From assembly GCA_945871955.1 (NCBI GenBank), contig CAMBXR010000005.1, forward strand, positions 21,102-85,101: DNA of 64,000 nucleotides, read 5' to 3'. Each line of letters starts with the position of its first letter. The first letter of the stretch is position 1. The notes beneath the pieces are model-generated. The model was given only the letters and a program-made list of their open reading frames with translations. It had not been told where the DNA came from and did no database searches. Positions 52,108 through 62,416 of the stretch are shown one piece after another. The DNA comes from an uncultured Clostridium sp. Lineage in GTDB: Bacteria; Bacillota; Clostridia; Peptostreptococcales; Peptostreptococcaceae. The position numbers were made by a program, and so were the translations under genes.

Positions 52108-53487
52108 TTATAAAGTTTCATAATCTATTTTAAAAATATTATCCAAGTCATCAACTTCCATTAAGTGATAGATACTAAAGTTATAGACTTCTCCTCCATG
52201 AAAATCACTTGGTGAATATGGAAAAGCTAAGTTACCTGCCGTTGCTTTTCTACCTTCATAACCAAAATGAAGCATACTAGATCTTGCAAAAGCACAAATT
52301 GTATCAGCTTTATCTTGGTTATCACAAACAGCTTCTATTACTACACCAATTTCATGACAATCACTTGTAGTAGGATTTATTTCAAGATTACCCATAACTG
52401 CATTTTTCCCGTATATTTTAATATCTAGATAGTAGTTCCAATTTTTAGATTTAAAATTATCTCTAACTCTTTCCTTCACACCTGCAATTATTTCATCAAT
52501 TTTTTCTATCATAATTGGATCCCTTGCTCCAGCTATGGAAACTGTCCTATATCCTATTAACTTAGCTCCTTCTAGTTTTATAGTGTATTTAGATGAAGAC
52601 ACAAATTTGCTGCCAGAAACCCTAACTATATTTTCACTATCTTGAATAAATTCACATTCTCTCAAGTCTAAATATCCACCAGGGCCTGGTAATATATATG
52701 GATTTGTTTTTTCATATAAAGTATGAGCTGCAACAGATACTGTGGTACATTTTCTAGTAGGATTTAATGGTTCTAGCCTAAAATAATCCCTACCTAAATA
52801 TCCAAACATACAATCAGATCCACTTCCAGGTGTGGCACAAATGGAAGAACACTCTAATATTTTCCCCAAATGAAGGGCCAAACCTTTATTATAACCTGAT
52901 TTTATGGCAGGAGCAGCAAATACAACAGGATCATAAGTACGTCCTCCTAAAATAACATCCACATCTTCATCTAAAGCTTTTAGATATGGCTCTAGTCCCA
53001 TTTGACCTACTATAGTTGTTGTTTCATCTATTAATTCTTCTGTAAGATGAGAAGCTGGTCCCAAAGGAGTAATTTTACCTTTTTTTAATGCATCTTTTAT
53101 GTCTTCCTTAGAAAACTCCGAGTGAATAGTGGCCAGTTTAAAATTTAAATTTTTTTCATTTGCTATTTCATAAATTATATCCTTACACCAATTTAAATGT
53201 ACTTCTCCTCCACTGCCACCTGCTGTACCTATAATTACAGGTATTTTATTTTTAACTCCATTTTCTAATATTATTTCCAAGTCTCTTTTTACTGCATCTC
53301 TATTTGTAAATGACTTGCCAGCTCCCAAATAATAAGGTCCTGGATCTGTAGAACCTGCATCAACTGCAATCACATCAGGTTTTCGCTTCATTCCTTCTTT
53401 AAAGGATTCTTCCGGAAATCCATATCCCAATATGGCTGTTGCAGATAAAATTTTAAATTCTTTCATCTTATTCCTCCATTTATTCAT
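52108..53487 (-). CDS. DUF1446 / acyclic terpene utilisation AtuA-like protein
   Basis: DVIAVDAGSTDPGPYYLGAGKSF, GTAGGSGGEVHLNWC, ILGGRTYDPVVFAAPAI. Confidence 0.85.
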   Translation of the reverse strand: MNKWRNKMKEFKILSATAILGYGFPEESFKEGMKRKPDVIAVDAGSTDPGPYYLGAGKSFTNRDAVKRDLEIILENGVKNKIPVIIGTAGGSGGEVHLNWCKDIIYEIANEKNLNFKLATIHSEFSKEDIKDALKKGKITPLGPASHLTEELIDETTTIVGQMGLEPYLKALDEDVDVILGGRTYDPVVFAAPAIKSGYNKGLALHLGKILECSSICATPGSGSDCMFGYLGRDYFRLEPLNPTRKCTTVSVAAHTLYEKTNPYILPGPGGYLDLRECEFIQDSENIVRVSGSKFVSSSKYTIKLEGAKLIGYRTVSIAGARDPIMIEKIDEIIAGVKERVRDNFKSKNWNYYLDIKIYGKNAVMGNLEINPTTSDCHEIGVVIEAVCDNQDKADTICAFARSSMLHFGYEGRKATAGNLAFPYSPSDFHGGEVYNFSIYHLMEVDDLDNIFKIDYETL

Positions 53488-54727
53488 TCATAATATTATT
53501 GAGAGCTAATATACGTTGCATTTCATTATAAACAATCATATACCCTTCATCTACACCCATACCTGGTTTGGCTAAAATTTGGTCTGGACCTGTGGCCATG
53601 GCAATATGAGTACAAATTTGCGCTGAACGATCTGTTTCATTACAAGTTCCACCTTGATATGCCAACATATTATTTTCTTTACAGTATAAAATTGCTTCTA
53701 CTATATTATTTATTCCCCCCAAGTCTGGAGTTTTAATTTGAATCATATGACCTGCTTTATTATCTGCAAAATATTTAATATCTTCTAAAGTATTACACCA
53801 TTCATCTGCCACAATTTCCACATTGAGATTTTTTTCATCAATTAATCTTCTAAGTTCTCTTAAAGCCATCATCTGCTTTTCTCTTTCCTCCACATCAACA
53901 GGCCCTTCTATACGAAGCTTAAAAGGTTTTGCTATTTCTCCTAATTTGCCCATGTAATTTACTATTTCTTCATAATTCTCATCTCCAAATATTACTCCTA
54001 AAGTTCCGTAAACATCTATATGAATTATAGGATTGTAATTATCATCATCTCTTAAATTTATTATTCTATTTCTTAACCAATACACATATTCTTCAAGCTT
54101 TTCTCCTCTATCTCCCAATTTATCCTTTATATTATTTATTAGTCCATGAGGAAGAACCTTTGCTTTCTTTATAATCATTTTATCTGCATTTTCGTAACGA
54201 CTATCACCACTTTGAGTAAATATAGGCACCATACGAGTTAAAACTTTAGTATTGTATTCCTTAGCTATAACTTGACACATTAAACAATGATTAGATTTAC
54301 TTACAGCATCTAGTATGGCTTGAGTAACTCCATATCTTATGGCTGTATGCAGCTTCTTATTATCCACTTTTATATTTTCTATAAGTTCACATAGTTCTCT
54401 AAAACTATCAGCTTCTTTATTTATTAATCTTGGTTTAATTTCTTTTTCTATTACAGGAATAAAGTCCTTAGCTAAAAATAGAGGATCCCTTCCTCCTGCC
54501 CCACTATATTGAACTGCTGCACAGTCTCCATATGCAATTTGTTTATCTTCCAAAATTATCATTACTGAAATTGATTCACCACTTTGTCTTATACTTGTGA
54601 ATCCTGGTGTAACTGTGTCTCCCATATAAGTAAATCCATCACTAATGGCACCCTTTTTTATTGCTCGTTGATCATCAAAATAAAAACCAGTTTTTCCACT
54701 GGAACAAACTACGTCAATGATTTTCAT
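53480..54727 (-). CDS. Methylaspartate ammonia-lyase (start trimmed to MKIIDVV)
   Basis: FTYMGDTVTPGFTSIRQSGESISVMI, AYGDCAAVQYSGAGGRDPLF, VADEWCNTLEDIK, QIKTPDLGGINN, GGTCNETDRSAQ. Confidence 0.94.
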   Translation of the reverse strand: MKIIDVVCSSGKTGFYFDDQRAIKKGAISDGFTYMGDTVTPGFTSIRQSGESISVMIILEDKQIAYGDCAAVQYSGAGGRDPLFLAKDFIPVIEKEIKPRLINKEADSFRELCELIENIKVDNKKLHTAIRYGVTQAILDAVSKSNHCLMCQVIAKEYNTKVLTRMVPIFTQSGDSRYENADKMIIKKAKVLPHGLINNIKDKLGDRGEKLEEYVYWLRNRIINLRDDDNYNPIIHIDVYGTLGVIFGDENYEEIVNYMGKLGEIAKPFKLRIEGPVDVEEREKQMMALRELRRLIDEKNLNVEIVADEWCNTLEDIKYFADNKAGHMIQIKTPDLGGINNIVEAILYCKENNMLAYQGGTCNETDRSAQICTHIAMATGPDQILAKPGMGVDEGYMIVYNEMQRILALNNIMNE

Positions 54728-54749
54728 AAGTTCATATCCTCCTTTATTC

Positions 54750-56207
54750 CTACTTATTTTTTGGACGTCCAATAAGTGTACCTTTACTTATGGCATAAAC
54801 ATCATCTATAACCATTTGGAATGATTTTTCTCTATTTTCAAATTTAGCGCGTTCTTCTATCTTTTTATTATTAAAATCAATTATCTCTGGTGTAAATGGA
54901 AGTTTTCCTGGATTTAGAATACGAATTGCTCCAAAGTTATCACGTGCTGGTAATAATTTTCCTAAAGTATGAACTGATGGTGCAAAAGGTATATCTAAAA
55001 CTCCACCTTTAAAAGCTCTAATTACTCCCAAAGCTATATCTCCCTCTCCCATCTCAAAACATTTATCTACAATACAACGCGTTTCTTTTTTAATTATTTC
55101 CTTTTCAACTTCCACTTCCTTAGTCTTAAATTCCTGATCTTTTAACATAGATAATACTTGTTTTGTACAAAGTAATCCTTGAGCATTTGCCTCCATAGTC
55201 GGAACTCCTATAGCTTCATGAGGTGTTTTTACAATAACTTTTGTTGCTTTTGAAAGAGATGCCAGTGTACTACCAAGAGCAATTACACTAAATGCCTTTG
55301 ATTCATTTTGAGGAAAACTTCCCATCCATTGATGTAGTACTGTAGTTACAATTACATCTTCATATCCATTATTTATCAGATAATCATTAGTCAATTCTTC
55401 TAGTGATTTTATAGCTGCTATATCTTGTATGAAGTTTCCACATTGACCATATCCTACAGATATATTTTTTACTCCTTGTTCTGCTGCAAGTAAACTTTCT
55501 ATAATAGCCACAGAGTGAGATATACACGGAGGTACTAATGTTCCAGTTAAAGGCCCATATGGCTCCCTATTAATTGATATATTCTCTTCTTCATAAATTC
55601 CAGCTAATCTATCTACATATTGCCAATCTTTTATGGTCTTTTCTAAAGGAACATTTTTTGCATAAGGAATATTATATGAAATTCCACCACCCTCAAAGGA
55701 TGTAAATCCAGCAGCATAAGTTATTTCACTTAACAGCCTGGCATCAGGAGTTCCATGTCTAACTTGAACAGGAGTATCAAGTGCATTGATTATTCTTCTA
55801 CAACTTTCAACTCCGTGATTCACTGCTGGAAATCCATTGAGCATAGATTTGTTATTTTTTATAGACTCAACTATACCCTTTTGTGCATCTTCATAACAAT
55901 TTTGTCTAGTATAACTGTCTATAGTAGTTGGAAGTAAATCTGCCTCTCCCACATCTTGTAAATATTTTAATAATTTGATTTGATCATCTACAAGTGCTAC
56001 ACCAGCTCTTGGCTGAATTAACGTTTTCTTTTCTTCTTTGGCTTTTATCAGTTTTTTAGAAAAAATTTTATATTCAGGTAGTTCATGATGATAACTAAAG
56101 GACTCTTCTAAGTCTACATCTTTTCCCGTGATCCAATTATTAAGAACTTCTTCTCTTGACTCCATAAATTCATCCCTAGGGATTTTTTTATTTTTAATTT
56201 CCATCAT
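54750..56207 (-). CDS. glmE: Methylaspartate (glutamate) mutase subunit E
   Basis: [74 protein letters not shown]. Confidence 0.96.
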   Translation of the reverse strand: MMEIKNKKIPRDEFMESREEVLNNWITGKDVDLEESFSYHHELPEYKIFSKKLIKAKEEKKTLIQPRAGVALVDDQIKLLKYLQDVGEADLLPTTIDSYTRQNCYEDAQKGIVESIKNNKSMLNGFPAVNHGVESCRRIINALDTPVQVRHGTPDARLLSEITYAAGFTSFEGGGISYNIPYAKNVPLEKTIKDWQYVDRLAGIYEEENISINREPYGPLTGTLVPPCISHSVAIIESLLAAEQGVKNISVGYGQCGNFIQDIAAIKSLEELTNDYLINNGYEDVIVTTVLHQWMGSFPQNESKAFSVIALGSTLASLSKATKVIVKTPHEAIGVPTMEANAQGLLCTKQVLSMLKDQEFKTKEVEVEKEIIKKETRCIVDKCFEMGEGDIALGVIRAFKGGVLDIPFAPSVHTLGKLLPARDNFGAIRILNPGKLPFTPEIIDFNNKKIEERAKFENREKSFQMVIDDVYAISKGTLIGRPKNK

Positions 56208-57585
56208 ATTTTAACTCCTTTTTCATAATACGAATTGCAGCTTTTGGATATAATTGAGACAATAAACCCATAGCTGATAATATATATTTTCTGTCTACAA
56301 ATACTTGTGCTTCTTTTGGTCTTAGCGACTCTGGTTCATCATTATTAAATAATGCATATTCCATAACATTATATATATGTGCCATATGTACTAATGGGCC
56401 ACCTGTCGCTATAATTTTTTTTATATGAGTCAAGTCTTTGCCTTTTTGTAGATATGCTATGCCATTAGATGTGTATATTTTTTCTTTACTTCCACAATGT
56501 CTTTTACATGCTATTTCAACAGCCTTAGCTGCAAGCACAAAGTCTACTTTAATAAATTCTTTTTCTTTGCATATAATATGAGGGTTTGATCTTAAGTACT
56601 GAATAATTTGAATTGTTTTTTCTTTTGATAGGTTTGCCATACTTGATATTTTATCGACTCCCACTTCATCCATAATGCCAAAAATGCTATATCTCATTCC
56701 AATATCACCTTCAACAGTTCTTTTTATATAAGGTTCTTCAATCCCTTTATATATAACATTAGAGTCTTTTGGATATCCATCACCTACGGAATATACATCT
56801 GTTGTAGCTCCTCCCAAGTCTATTGCCAATAACTCACCTATACCTTTTTCTTCTTCATATCCTTCTGACAAAAGTTCTATGGCATCCATTACGGCACAAG
56901 GTGTCGGCATAAGAATTCCAGATATTAGTTTATTTATTTTAGTTATTCCTTTTGCATAAATAATTCTTTCTAAAAAAATTTCTCTTATTTTATTTTGAAC
57001 AGGCTCTATATTTAATTCACCAAATTTAGGCATCACATTTTCTACTATATATGCCTCTTTATTTTTTAATATATTTTTACATCTACCACTCACTTCCCTA
57101 TTTCCGGCTATTATTATAGGAAAAGTTGATTTACATCTAGATAATATTTTGGCATTATGCAAAATGCATTTTTTATCACCTCCATCAGTTCCCCCTACAA
57201 GCAAGAATATTTCTGGATTTATTTTTTCTATTTCTTCAAGATTTTCTTCATTCATTTCATAGCCATAAGTTTTTATTACTTTAGCTCCTGCTCCTAAACA
57301 CGCCTCTTTTGCAGCTTTAGTAGTAACATTTGGAACTAAACCACTTACAACCATTCTAAGTCCACCAGCTGCTGATGAGCAAGCAAGACAAGTATAATTA
57401 TCTAGATTACCAATTTGTTTTTCTAAGTTTTCTATAGCTAACATTAAACCTTCATTTATATCTGTATTTACAGTCGTAAAACTCAAATCACATCCAAGGA
57501 CTTCTTCTTTATCCATATCAACAGCAGTGACTTTAGTAAAAGTACTCCCAAAATCAATGAGTAATACTACTTTCATATTATTCAC
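56194..57585 (-). CDS. glmL: Glutamate mutase accessory protein GlmL/MutL (ASKHA ATPase)
   Basis: [59 protein letters not shown]. Confidence 0.95.
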   Translation of the reverse strand: MNNMKVVLLIDFGSTFTKVTAVDMDKEEVLGCDLSFTTVNTDINEGLMLAIENLEKQIGNLDNYTCLACSSAAGGLRMVVSGLVPNVTTKAAKEACLGAGAKVIKTYGYEMNEENLEEIEKINPEIFLLVGGTDGGDKKCILHNAKILSRCKSTFPIIIAGNREVSGRCKNILKNKEAYIVENVMPKFGELNIEPVQNKIREIFLERIIYAKGITKINKLISGILMPTPCAVMDAIELLSEGYEEEKGIGELLAIDLGGATTDVYSVGDGYPKDSNVIYKGIEEPYIKRTVEGDIGMRYSIFGIMDEVGVDKISSMANLSKEKTIQIIQYLRSNPHIICKEKEFIKVDFVLAAKAVEIACKRHCGSKEKIYTSNGIAYLQKGKDLTHIKKIIATGGPLVHMAHIYNVMEYALFNNDEPESLRPKEAQVFVDRKYILSAMGLLSQLYPKAAIRIMKKELKYDGN

Positions 57586-57994
57586 CTATCTTTAAATCCA
57601 TTTTTAAAAATTTAATTGTTGTTTCTGGATCTGTACCAGGTGGAAATACTCTATCAAATCCCATATTTTTAAATCGTTTTTCTACTTCTTCAAAGGGTTG
57701 TTTTCCTACTACAATATTGCCTCCCACATATAATAATATATTTCTAAGTCCTGCCTCTTCACATCTTTCTCTTAATCCTCTACAATCTATTTCACCATGA
57801 CCATATAAAGAAGATACTAAAATCACATCTGCATTTGATTCAATGGCTGCTTCAACATACTCTTCTTGGGATACCATTACTCCAAGATTAATTACTTCAA
57901 AACCAGCCTCACTGAAGCAATGATAAAGGATTTTATTACCTATAGCATGTACATCAGCTCCAATAACTCCCATAACTAATGTTTTTTTCTCCAT
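57578..57994 (-). CDS. glmS: Methylaspartate (glutamate) mutase subunit S (B12-binding)
   Basis: [14 protein letters not shown] (DxHxxG), [23 protein letters not shown]. Confidence 0.96.
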   Translation of the reverse strand: MEKKTLVMGVIGADVHAIGNKILYHCFSEAGFEVINLGVMVSQEEYVEAAIESNADVILVSSLYGHGEIDCRGLRERCEEAGLRNILLYVGGNIVVGKQPFEEVEKRFKNMGFDRVFPPGTDPETTIKFLKMDLKIGE

Positions 57995-58010
57995 ATCCTA
58001 TCTCCCTATT

Positions 58011-58946
58011 TTAAATTTTATTTAAATCTTTATAACTTTCATCTATGCTATCTCCCACAAGCCCTACTAACATATAAACTTTTTTTGTACAATCATAATA
58101 AAGCTTAGGAAGAAGTTTAAAATTTTCAATTTTAGAAGTACTACTTACATGTATCCTTGGTCCACTACATGGATGTATATGTTCACCAATTTTCACATGT
58201 TTTTCATCGTAATATTGAATTGGTATATCATCTTCAATTATTTTTTTCACTTTTGATTCTATATCTTTAATATCTATATCTGGTTTACAATGAAATAATA
58301 AAATAAATCCATTTAATACATCTCCATGTTCACAAGTTGATCTTATCTCCTCAGGTAAAAAAAATTCAACTAAATCCTCTGCTGAATGAGCCATTTTTCT
58401 TATATTAATAGAATGAAAAACTCTCTTTGCAATATCATCTGGTTCTGGACCAAAAATAGTTGGTCTTGTTACAATTATCTCTCGTCCTACTCCAATCAAT
58501 AAATCTGCATTTTTGTTCATTAATGGGTAGATTAATTCAAAATGTTCTACAATAACTCTTTTTCCATTTTTAATAGCTTTATTTATAGCATCTACTAATT
58601 CATACATTTGATAAAATGCCGACTCAAATCTTATATCAATATGAAAAGTATGAGGTTGAAAGAAAGAATTTTCATCTAAATCCATTATGGGTAGTGGTCT
58701 TATCTTTAAGCCTTCATCATCATTAGTTAACTCAAGTCCTGGAAACATACCTCTTATCATCATACTTTTACCTGAGCCTGCTTCCCCAATAAATCCAATT
58801 AAACGGTCTGTTGGAGTCAAGTATTGTTGTGCAATTTTCATACCTATCTCATACATTCTAACCCTTCCCCTAGGTGCAAAAAATACACTATAAAAATGAT
58901 TTCTTACTACATATTCAAAACCCATAAAATCCCCTCTTTTCTTCAT
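58011..58946 (-). CDS. P-loop protein of the glutamate mutase operon, with AlaRS-additional-domain-like C-terminal region
   Basis: Walker A GFIGEAGSGKSM; IVEHFELIYPLM; C-terminal HIHPCSGPRIHVSSTSKI. Confidence 0.75.
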   Translation of the reverse strand: MKKRGDFMGFEYVVRNHFYSVFFAPRGRVRMYEIGMKIAQQYLTPTDRLIGFIGEAGSGKSMMIRGMFPGLELTNDDEGLKIRPLPIMDLDENSFFQPHTFHIDIRFESAFYQMYELVDAINKAIKNGKRVIVEHFELIYPLMNKNADLLIGVGREIIVTRPTIFGPEPDDIAKRVFHSINIRKMAHSAEDLVEFFLPEEIRSTCEHGDVLNGFILLFHCKPDIDIKDIESKVKKIIEDDIPIQYYDEKHVKIGEHIHPCSGPRIHVSSTSKIENFKLLPKLYYDCTKKVYMLVGLVGDSIDESYKDLNKI

Positions 58947-59016
58947 TTGAATATAATAAGACTGTATTACTTATATTAAAATATATTCATTCTTATAAGA
59001 TATATTTCTATCACTT

Positions 59017-59096
59017 AAAAAATTCGCTTCGCTCATGTCGCCAACGTCTAAGTCTTCGCTACCGCTTCAGACTTATCCCGTTGCTCAAAATTTACT
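59017..59096 (-). repeat. Dispersed hairpin element, copy C (minus orientation)
   Basis: Reverse complement GAGCAACGGGATAAGTCTGAAGCGGTAGCGAAGACTTAGACGTTGGCGACATGAGCGAAGCGAATTTTTT. Confidence 0.78.
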
Positions 59097-59265
59097 TTTT
59101 TACTAAGAATTATACATATTAATAATACTTAATTATAGGAGTTTTCCACAATAAAAATGATAATATCATACCCTAGTAAGTAAAAAACCATAGATAGTTT
59201 ATATAAAACATATCTATGGCTCTTATGTATCTCTAAATATAAATTTTATAGAAATATTTAACACT

Positions 59266-59475
59266 TTATAACTTTCTAACATTAATTGCAGAAGGTCCTT
59301 TTGGAGCATCAGTAATATCAAAAGTTACATTTTCACCTTCATGCAAATCCTTATGATTTCCTTCTTCTTTTATATTAGAAAAATGTACAAATACATCTAT
59401 TCCATCTTCACTATTTATAAATCCGTATCCTTTTTCAACATTAAACCACTTAACAGTACCTAAATAATTTGCCAT
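59266..59475 (-). CDS. Cold shock protein (CspA family)
   Basis: [30 protein letters not shown]. Confidence 0.96.
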   Translation of the reverse strand: MANYLGTVKWFNVEKGYGFINSEDGIDVFVHFSNIKEEGNHKDLHEGENVTFDITDAPKGPSAINVRKL

Positions 59476-59839
59476 TTTTTAAGTCTCCTTTTTAATAGTC
59501 TATCTTTTTATATTATCTCAATTAAATAATGCTTTAATACTAGATTTTTAATTTAGGCTCTGTTAGCTTACTTCGTGATAATTATAATAAAAAATAACCA
59601 TACCTTAGTAATTTCAATTTCTAAATACTAAATACTAAGATATGGTTGTTTAATTTGTTGTAAGTAGTTCGTACTAGATTAATATTACGATTTATCATAT
59701 GGAATTAGAATTAGATAATCAATAAATGTACTTATTAGTTATAAAAACTTGCCAAATTATTTTTTAACTGTCTCCATAAAATATTCACAACTTTTCCTTA
59801 TATTAAGAATAAGCACTCAAAAAGAAAGGAGAAAATATT

Positions 59840-61687
59840 TTGAGAGATAATGTGAAAGAAGTAATACTTAAAATTGAAGGTATGGTATGTGTTAACTGTG
59901 AAAATCTTATTGAGGATATACTTTTAGATAATAATGGGGTTAATAAAGTTGAAGTCTCATATACCAAAGGTTTAGCAAAAATAAATTATAATGAAAATAA
60001 GACATCTATAAATGATTTGATAAGAGTTATTTCTGAAAACGGATACAAAGTTATTGATTTTAGTAACGAAGTAAATGAAGATTTAAGTAATAAAAATAAA
60101 AAAAGTAAGAAAAGAGATATTGACTGCGCAAATAAAGATGAAGATAATACTTTTCTAATTATAATAATAATACTAGGTGTTATATTATTACTAAAAAAAT
60201 TTGGAGTTTCAAATATTTTCAGTGTATTTCCAACGCCAAATGAAAATACAAGTTATAGTATGTTGTTTATCATAGGTTTGTTTACTTCACTTCATTGTGT
60301 TTCAATGTGTGGAGGTATTAATTTATCACAATGTATAAACTATAATGATACTATTGATAAAGGTACATTATCAACAATAAAACCTGCTTTTTTATATAAC
60401 TTAGGCCGTGTGATTTCTTACACTATCTTTGGGGCCATAGTAGGAGGAATTGGTTCTATAATAAGTTTTACTGGATGGATGCAAAGTTTAATTCAGTTAA
60501 TTGCTAGTATATTTATGATTATAATGGGATTAAATATGTTAAATATTTTCCCTTGGCTTAGAAAACTAAATCCTAGGATGCCAAAAATATTTGCTAAAAA
60601 GTTTAAGTCTAAAAATAATAATAGTCCATTTTTTATAGGGTTATTAAATGGATTTATGCCATGTGGTCCATTGCAAGCAATGCAAATTTATGCTATTTCC
60701 ACAGGTAGTGTAACAAAAGGTGCTATTTCCATGTTTTTATTCAGCTTAGGAACAGTACCATTAATGTTTGGATTGGGCACATTAAGTTCTTACATGAGCA
60801 AAAAATTCTCTAATAAAATTATGAAGTTTGGAGCAATACTAGTTATTGTTCTTGGTTTTTCCATGTTTAATAATGCTTTAGCATTATCAGGAATTAATTT
60901 TTCTCAAGGTTCAGAAAATGATTCTGGAGTTAGGGCTGAAATACAAGATAATATTCAAGTAGTAACTACAAAGTTAAAAGGTGGAACATATGAACCAATT
61001 ATTGTTGAAGTAGGAAAGCCTGTAAAGTGGAATATACAAGTTTCAAATGGTAGTTTAAATGGTTGTAATAATAAAATAATTATAAGAGAATATGAAATAG
61101 AAAAAAGTTTAGAAATGGGAGATAATATAATAGAATTTACTCCAACCGAGGCAGGAACTTATACTTATTCATGCTGGATGGGAATGTTAAGAAGTAAGAT
61201 ATATGTAGTTAATCCTGGACAAGAGCCTGAAATTTCAGAAAACTTACAAAATGGATTAGATACACTTAATAAAATAAATTCGAATTATAAAATATCTACT
61301 GATGAAGTTGCAGTAGCCAAAGTATCAGGAAATGAACAGGTAGTTAATATAAATATTGAAAATGGTAGATTTACACCGGCAGTAATAATAATTCAAGAGG
61401 GATTGGAAACTAAGTGGAGTATAAATAATACTGATAATAAAAGTATATCTCTAGCATTTCCTATTTATAATCAAGTAGTAGATATGAACAAGGGAGATAA
61501 TGAAATTTATCTAATTCCAAGCGAAGACTTTACCTTTGCAGAAGAAAATTACAATTACTTTGGGTATGTGAAGGTTGTCAAAGATATTGACAATATAAAT
61601 CTAGATGGAATTAAAGAGGAGGTAAAAAAATATAAAATTTCTGAGAAAGACTATTTATCTGTGAATAGTCAAGCAAGTTGCCACTAA
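59840..61687 (+). CDS. Membrane protein with N-terminal HMA (CxxC), TauE/SafE-UreH-like TM domain and two cupredoxin-like segments; putative copper/heavy-metal handling
   Basis: IEGMVCVNCENLIEDILLDNNGVNKVEV; FTSLHCVSMCGGINL, NGFMPCGPLQAMQIYA; KPVKWNIQVSNGSLNGCNN...GTYTYSCWMGM. Confidence 0.85.
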   Translation: MRDNVKEVILKIEGMVCVNCENLIEDILLDNNGVNKVEVSYTKGLAKINYNENKTSINDLIRVISENGYKVIDFSNEVNEDLSNKNKKSKKRDIDCANKDEDNTFLIIIIILGVILLLKKFGVSNIFSVFPTPNENTSYSMLFIIGLFTSLHCVSMCGGINLSQCINYNDTIDKGTLSTIKPAFLYNLGRVISYTIFGAIVGGIGSIISFTGWMQSLIQLIASIFMIIMGLNMLNIFPWLRKLNPRMPKIFAKKFKSKNNNSPFFIGLLNGFMPCGPLQAMQIYAISTGSVTKGAISMFLFSLGTVPLMFGLGTLSSYMSKKFSNKIMKFGAILVIVLGFSMFNNALALSGINFSQGSENDSGVRAEIQDNIQVVTTKLKGGTYEPIIVEVGKPVKWNIQVSNGSLNGCNNKIIIREYEIEKSLEMGDNIIEFTPTEAGTYTYSCWMGMLRSKIYVVNPGQEPEISENLQNGLDTLNKINSNYKISTDEVAVAKVSGNEQVVNINIENGRFTPAVIIIQEGLETKWSINNTDNKSISLAFPIYNQVVDMNKGDNEIYLIPSEDFTFAEENYNYFGYVKVVKDIDNINLDGIKEEVKKYKISEKDYLSVNSQASCH

Positions 61688-61721
61688 TTAGATTAAAAGT
61701 AGACAAAGGAGTTATATAATC

Positions 61722-62411
61722 ATGAGTAAAAAGAAAATATTAATTGTAGAAGATGAAATAAAAATTCTAGAAGTTGTCACTTCATTAATGGAAAAACAAG
61801 GCTACGAAGTTTATCAAGCAGAAGATGGAAAACAAGCACTAAAAATATTTTATAACAATGAGATTTCATTAATTATATTAGATCTTATGTTACCTGATAT
61901 ATCCGGAGAAGAAATCTGTATGAAAATAAGAGAAAAATCTAGAGTTCCAATTATAATGCTAACTGCAAAAGTTGATGAATCAAATCTTTTACAAGGACTA
62001 GATATTGGGGCTGATGACTATATAACAAAGCCATTCAGTTTAATGGAATTAGTTGCAAGGGTAAAGGCTATATTAAGAAGAACATCAGAAGAATTAAATC
62101 CTTTATACAACTCATTTCAAAATGGAGATTTATATATAAATGTTGAAGCAAATATTATAAAAAAGAAAAATGAATTACTTAATCTAACCCAATCAGAATG
62201 GAAAATACTATTGTCTTTGATGAAATACCCCAATAAGGTATTTACTAGAGAAGAACTTATTCAAATAGCACTTGGAAGTAATTTTGATGGTTATAATCGT
62301 ACTATAGATACCCATATAAAAAACCTTCGCCAAAAGATTGAAGATAATCCTAAGTCACCTGTATATATAATAACAGTATTCGGTAAAGGTTATAAGTTTG
62401 GAGGTGAATAA
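61722..62411 (+). CDS. OmpR-family response regulator
   Basis: ILIVEDEIKILEVV, LIILDLMLPDISG, IMLTAKVDE; wHTH GYNRTIDTHIKNLRQKI. Confidence 0.95.
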   Translation: MSKKKILIVEDEIKILEVVTSLMEKQGYEVYQAEDGKQALKIFYNNEISLIILDLMLPDISGEEICMKIREKSRVPIIMLTAKVDESNLLQGLDIGADDYITKPFSLMELVARVKAILRRTSEELNPLYNSFQNGDLYINVEANIIKKKNELLNLTQSEWKILLSLMKYPNKVFTREELIQIALGSNFDGYNRTIDTHIKNLRQKIEDNPKSPVYIITVFGKGYKFGGE

Positions 62412-62416
62412 CTTAA

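Noticed and set aside
143-56000. Numerous short plus-strand ORFs opposite long minus-strand genes (e.g. 143-349, 3206-3466, 13651-14109, 49033-49329)
   Set aside because: Antisense shadows of well-supported coding sequences without SD or recognisable domains.
59597-59648. Imperfect hairpin AACCATACCTTAGTA...TACTAAGATATGGTT as a separate element
   Set aside because: Probably a terminator or terminal structure within the left end of the TIR-bounded cassette, not an independent repeat.
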